NCBI GenBank assembly: GCA_019925795.1
Contig: CM034310.1
Span: forward strand, 8,222,869 to 8,286,868
Reading direction: 5' to 3'
DNA: 64,000 nucleotides
Origin: Dendrobium chrysotoxum
Lineage: Eukaryota; Streptophyta; Magnoliopsida; Asparagales; Orchidaceae
Made by a program: the position numbers and the translations under genes. Positions 59,992 to 64,000 of this stretch are shown one piece after another; the stretch's first letter is position 1; each line of letters starts with the position of its first letter. A model generated the notes under the pieces. The model was not told the DNA's origin. It searched no databases and saw only the letters and a program-made list of their open reading frames with translations.

Positions 59992-60670
59992 ATGGATGTT
60001 CTCACTAGACATTTGCAAGAGGATGTACATTGGTGTATGCTCTTTGTTGATGATATTCTTCTTGTTGATAAGACTAGAGAGGGAGTTGAAGGTAAACTTG
60101 ATTTATGTAGGCCAACCTTAGAGTCTAAAACCTTTCATTTGAGTAAATGTGATGCACAAGATTGTGCGAATTATAGAGGAACTAAGTTAATATGTCATAC
60201 TCTAAAACTGTGAGCGTGAGTTATGGAGCGTAGGTTGTGGTGTGATGCTAATGTTTCTCAAAATTAATTTGATTCATGCCAGATAGGTCTACCTTAGAGT
60301 CTAAAGGTTTTCGCATGAGTAGATCTAAAATAGAATATATGAATTCATTATTTAGAGTGATGGTGAAATAGATGGGGATATTATCAGCAGAATTTATGTT
60401 GGATGGTTGAAGTGGAGGAATGCATCGGGTTTATTGTGTGATAGAAAAGTACCCCTCAAACTTAAGGGAAAATTCTATTGTCCGGTACCGATCGGTACCG
60501 AGCGGTACTACTGTCGGTACCGAGTGGTACCGCGCTCGGTACCAAGCTCGGTACCGCGCGCCTAATGATGTGAAAAGGACCTGTAATGCTTTATGGTGCC
60601 GAATGTTGGCCAATAAAAGAGTAGCATAATTCTAACTTAAGCGTTGCAGAAATGAGGATGCTCATGTGGA
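59992..60670 (+). mobile_element. scrambled RTE LINE fragment inside the CACTA
   Basis: Coding pieces of an RTE LINE in non-canonical order. First comes the RT catalytic region (CMLFVDDILLVD, then LESKTFHLSK) at 59992-60155; then an upstream RT piece (NYRGTKLICHTLKL) at 60166-60211; then text following LESKGFRMSR at about 60290; then GWLKWRNASG...KVPLKLKGKFY near 60400-60475; and, after an insert, PVMLYGAECWPIK at 60582-60620 and EMRMLMWMSG at 60649-60680. Stops and frame changes are present throughout. Confidence 0.8.
60480..60575. repeat. GGTACC-rich palindromic insert within the LINE
   Basis: Seven or eight copies of CGGTACCG or close variants at about 10-bp steps. They interrupt the LINE coding text between KGKFY and PVMLYG, where related elements run straight on. 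It may be a tiny MITE or a fragment of one; no clear target duplication was seen. Confidence 0.65.
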
Positions 60671-60842
60671 TGAGTGGTTGTACCCTTAGTATCAAATGTA
60701 TATCATATTTATTCTCTCTATATTTCTCCATCAAACCTAGATAGGACTACCTTGCTATCTTTTTATAAATGGTATGTAACTATTTTGGCAAGTAATCGTA
60801 ACTTATATCCTTATTGTCAATATTATATATAGGCTATATATT

Positions 60843-62033
60843 ATGGATATCAGAACTCAAAGAAGTTGGATGTATAATCGATTGGCGCAAGGACGGAAGA
60901 CATTAACTGATGAGTTCATTAGAGGGGTGCATATTTTTATTCAGACAGCTTCTCAACTACCCAGCTTCATCTCAGATGGAAAGTTTCATTTCCCATGTGG
61001 TTTAGAGAGTTTGAGGTATGTTATTATATAAATTTTTTTTATTATATCTAATATATATAAACTAAAAAAAATAATTATTCATTCTTATATGTGTTTAATT
61101 GCAGAAAGATTTTTGTTGGCTTCCCCAACATAATGATAAAATCAGAAAGAACTTTGAGAAGCATGGCTCGACTCGTATGCGAGACATGTTTACTGATATT
61201 AGAAAGTCAGGCCAGCGACCTCTCTGGATTGGTGAGGGTGTATGGGCAGAGTTGAGCAGTGCTTGGGGAAGCCCAGATTATACCAGAAGAAGAGATCAAA
61301 ATAGACAAAACAGAGCTTCTGATGTTGGGGGCTTGGGTAGTTCCCTTCATACAGGTGGTTCTGTTCCTCATACTGAGCACAGAAGATATTTGGTAAGAAA
61401 TTTTAAAATCTTTTAATAATTTACTTTAATTAGAATACTAATATATGTCTATTACAGAAACAAGTGCTAGGTAGAGAACCGACTCCTGTTGAATTACATA
61501 GTCATACCCACAAGCGGCAGGAGGACCAGTAATGGATTGACGAGCGTGCTAGGAGAGCCTATGTAAGTATATAAGTTAATTTTGGTGATATTATGTGTAA
61601 ATAGCATAACTTTTATTAACTTTCATAGGAGGACTATACACGGCTTCGAGAGAGTCAGGCTGCAGCAGGTGAAGGTTCTTCTGCTGGATCAACAGACTAT
61701 TTTGACTATCGCACTTGGTCGCAAACGATAGGAGGAATGCAGCATGGCAGAGTATATGGGTTAGGCTCGCAGGCCTATGCATATGAAGGGCAGTCATCTA
61801 GTGGGGGTAGTTTTTCATCGAGTACCCAGGAATCTTTATATACCCAAAAGATAGCTGCCCTCACAGCTGAGCTAGAACAGGTACGGAAAGCCCAAGCTGA
61901 TTGGCAGATGTAAATGCAGCAGCAGCAGATACAGATACAGCAGTAGCAAGCTCAAATATTAGAAGAAATGAGAAAGATGAGGGAGCAGATGAGTAGTGGT
62001 AGAAGTACGGCTGAGGATGAAACTGAATCATAG
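60843..62033 (+). pseudogene. CACTA transposase-associated gene (Transpos_assoc plus Transposase_24-like)
   Basis: Exon 1 (60843-61015) codes a Transpos_assoc-like domain (SWMYNRLAQGRKTLTDEFI). Later exons 61105-61392, 61458-61562 and 61629-62033 code a Transposase_24/Ptta-like protein: KRHGSTRMRD-type start, PLWIGEGVWAELSSAWGSPD, LHTGGS, LGREPTPVELHSHTH and RVYGLGSQA. They end in a Gln-rich coiled coil (EEMRKMREQM). GT-AG introns are visible, but the exon 1-2 junction is out of phase as I read it. There are in-frame stops at 61530-61532 and twice near 61912-61945. In En/Spm relatives such proteins are DNA-binding accessory factors. This copy is dead. Confidence 0.75.
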
Positions 62034-62279
62034 TAGACATTAATAATCTATTTAAATGATGTAGACATATGTTTTTATGTCTTTTTTGGACAAATTTATC
62101 TATTTGCTGTTTGAACATGTTTAGTTATTTGTTTATGACACTTTTCTTATCTCGTTGATGCTCTTCTGGTTTGTGTAATTATTGATTTTATGGAATATAT
62201 ATGTTGTTGCAATTTTTTATATGCAGGTTTAAATGTGGAAATCACTTTTCAAAGTGAGGAAGTTTTTTTTTCTGCTATA

Positions 62280-62700
62280 GGTTTCTGGTGGATTATCCGC
62301 CGGTAACCTTGACGAAAATTCGATATGACGAAATTTCTGGCGGCATATGCGACGGAACTACTGACAGATATTGCGACGGTAATATCCGCCAGTAATACTA
62401 CGCATCGCTTTTTATTGCGACAGAATATCCACCGGAACGTCCGGCGAAAAATTTCTGCCGGTATTTCCGGCGGTTATTACGCCGGAACACTGCCACAGAA
62501 AAGGCGTCGGTTTGTCAAATATATCCGCCGGAACATCCGCCGGAAATTATTCTGGTGGAAAAAATGCGACGGAATATTTTTTCCGACGCGCGTTTTAACG
62601 TTAGATCAATTTTTGCTGGTAATCCGCCGGAAACCGATAATTTCCGTCGCATTTTTTACTTTACCGGCGGATTTTGTCCGCCGGTAATAGCTATTTTTGC
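62280..62700. repeat. right subterminal CCGGCGGA array of the CACTA
   Basis: Dense TCCGCCGG/CCGGCGGA words in both orientations up to the TIR. The last ~160 bp is repeated at 63100-63266. Confidence 0.8.
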
Positions 62701-63640
62701 TGTAGTGTTTGATTGAATTCTTTTCCCCTAGGCTCTATAACTACTTGGAATAAGTTGACTCATACATTTCTTGCTAAGTATTTCTACCTTTAAAAACTAC
62801 GAAATTTAGAAATGACATAAGTTCTTTTACTCAATTTAAAAGAGAATTCATTTATGAGAGCTGGAAAAGATTTAAGGAAATACAAACAAAATATCCTCAT
62901 CATGCATTACCTAATTGATTGGTTATTCAAACATTTTATAATGAATTAGAATGATCTCTTAGAGTAATAATTGATATTATAGCTGGAGGATTATTAATGT
63001 CTAAGTTATTTGAGGAAGCTCGTTAATTAAAAGAGGAAATGGATACTAATAATTTTTAGTGGCCTACTGATAGTAAAAAATTTTTAGTGGCCTACTGATG
63101 GAAATTGTTCCGGTGGAAAAAATACGACGGAATATTTTTTCCGACGCGGGTTTTAACGTCGGATCAATTTTCGCCGGTAATCCGTCGGAAACCGATAATT
63201 TCTGTCGCATTTTTTACTTTACCGGCGGATTTTGTCCGCCAGTAATAGCTATTTTTCCTGTAGTGTTTGATTGAATTCTTTTCCCCTAGGCTCTATAACT
63301 ACTTGGAATAAGTTGACTCATACATTTCTTGCTAAGTATTTCTACCTTTAAAAACTACGAAATTTAGAAATGACATAAGTTCTTTTACTCAATTTAAAAG
63401 AGAATTCATTTATGAGAGCTGAAAAAGATTTAAGGAAATACATACAAAATATCCTCATCATGCATTACCTAATTGATTGGTTATTCAAACATTTTATAAT
63501 GAATTAGAATGATCTCTTAGAGCAATAATTGATATTATAGCTGGAGGATTATTAATGTCTAAGTTATTTGAGGAAGCTCGTTAATTATAAGAGGAAATGG
63601 ATACTAATAATTTTTAGTGGCCTACTGGTAGAATAAAATC
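62542..63640. repeat. 558-bp tandem duplication of CACTA right end plus Gypsy flank
   Basis: Copy 1 (62542-63099) contains the last 166 bp of the CACTA, its terminus and about 390 bp of Gypsy gag. Copy 2 starts at 63100 and repeats the same order with few differences. A second CACTA terminus ends CCTGTAGTG at about 63266. The junction joins GGCCTACTGAT of gag to GGAAATT of the CACTA end. A 19-bp block TTTTTAGTGGCCTACTGAT is itself doubled near 63052-63099. Confidence 0.9.
62711..63099 (+). pseudogene. Athila-like Gypsy gag, middle part (copy 1)
   Basis: It continues the gag frame after the CACTA: LNSFPLGSITTWNKLTHTFL, then FTQFKREFIYESWKRFKEIQ, YPHHALPN, and IAGGLLMSKLFEEAR, with stops. The order and phrases are those of the Athila gag. 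Confidence 0.8.
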
Positions 63641-64000
63641 TAAAAAAGTAGTTGAAATTTATGAATTTAATGCTTTATCAATCTTGATTGCACAAGTTAC
63701 AGTAATTTTTAAGAAATTAAATATAATAGAAGTAAATTCTAAAGTAAGAACTGAATCTTTGAGAGATTAAAATTCAATTGAAGAAAATAATATGTAAAAG
63801 ATTAAAAATATTAATATAATTAAAAGATAAAATAATCTCTATTCAAATACATATAATACAGGTTGGAGGAACTATCCTAATTTTAATTGATTAAATAATA
63901 TGGGTCATAGTAATCAATGAAATAATGGGCAAAATAATCAAGAATAAATTGAAACACTTCTCAACAACCTGCTGTTAATCCTAGACTTATATATCCTCCA
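63267..64000 (+). pseudogene. Athila-like Gypsy gag, middle part (copy 2) and C-terminal part
   Basis: It repeats the 62711-63099 gag text, then continues beyond the duplication into the C-terminal gag region, with YSNTYNTGWRNYPNFN near 63840-63890 and an Asn/Gln-rich tail. Stops throughout. It runs off the window end. Confidence 0.8.

Larger units (their letters stand above)
59237..62707 (+). mobile_element. CACTA (En/Spm) DNA transposon inserted in the Gypsy gag
   Basis: The left end is CACTACAGGAAAA and the right end GCTGTAGTG, flanked by the 3-bp target duplication TTT (59234-59236 and 62708-62710). The Gypsy gag frame is continuous across the insert. Subterminal regions (59255-59560 and 62280-62700) are packed with TCCGCCGG/CCGGCGGA words in both orientations, like the protein-binding arrays of En/Spm ends. 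Inside are a GC-rich leader, a scrambled LINE and a decayed transposase-associated gene. The TNP2-type catalytic transposase is absent, so it was non-autonomous. Confidence 0.92.

Overview
This is nuclear DNA from a flowering plant. The evidence is a spliced TGA-class bZIP gene with GT-AG introns, a nuclear-type tRNA-Trp, and plant-specific transposon families: SIRE/Maximus-like Copia, Athila-like Gypsy, RTE and L1-like LINEs, CACTA and hAT. The DNA is AT-rich and mostly transposon-derived. I cannot name the species from sequence alone.

Layout. 1-11 kb holds decayed repeats, degenerate tandem arrays and an L1-like LINE 3' end on the minus strand. 11.0-28.1 kb is one old minus-strand Copia element (11029-28061, target duplication CATGT). 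A related plus-strand Copia (17309-23737) is inserted inside its protease/integrase boundary. 28-31.3 kb is AT-rich intergenic DNA. 31.3-38.7 kb is the only convincing host protein gene: a TGA transcription factor with eight coding exons (366 aa), whose large intron has absorbed an RTE LINE tail. 40.3-49.4 kb is a young, nearly intact Copia element with 1.7-kb LTRs, target duplication GTACA and one in-frame stop in pol. 49-56 kb is intergenic, with a GC-rich hAT MITE (53488-54124) and a minisatellite. The tRNA-Trp lies at 56068-56139 (minus). From 57.3 kb to the end is a decayed Athila-like Gypsy leader and gag, split by a 3.5-kb CACTA element (59237-62707). The CACTA's right end and its flank have been tandemly duplicated.

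Most interesting. The LTRs of all three Copia copies carry an array of paired 15-bp palindromes. In the young copy there are seven pairs, each with its members exactly 21 bp apart, and the pairs recur roughly every 95-120 bp. In the older copies the same array exists with a different palindrome core (GTAC instead of GTCC/GGAC) and 20-21 bp spacing. The array layout is therefore conserved while the arm sequence has changed. The young copy has also lost a coiled-coil/second zinc-knuckle segment of gag at boundaries that look like GT-AG splice sites, and a third ORF that sits downstream of pol in the old copy.
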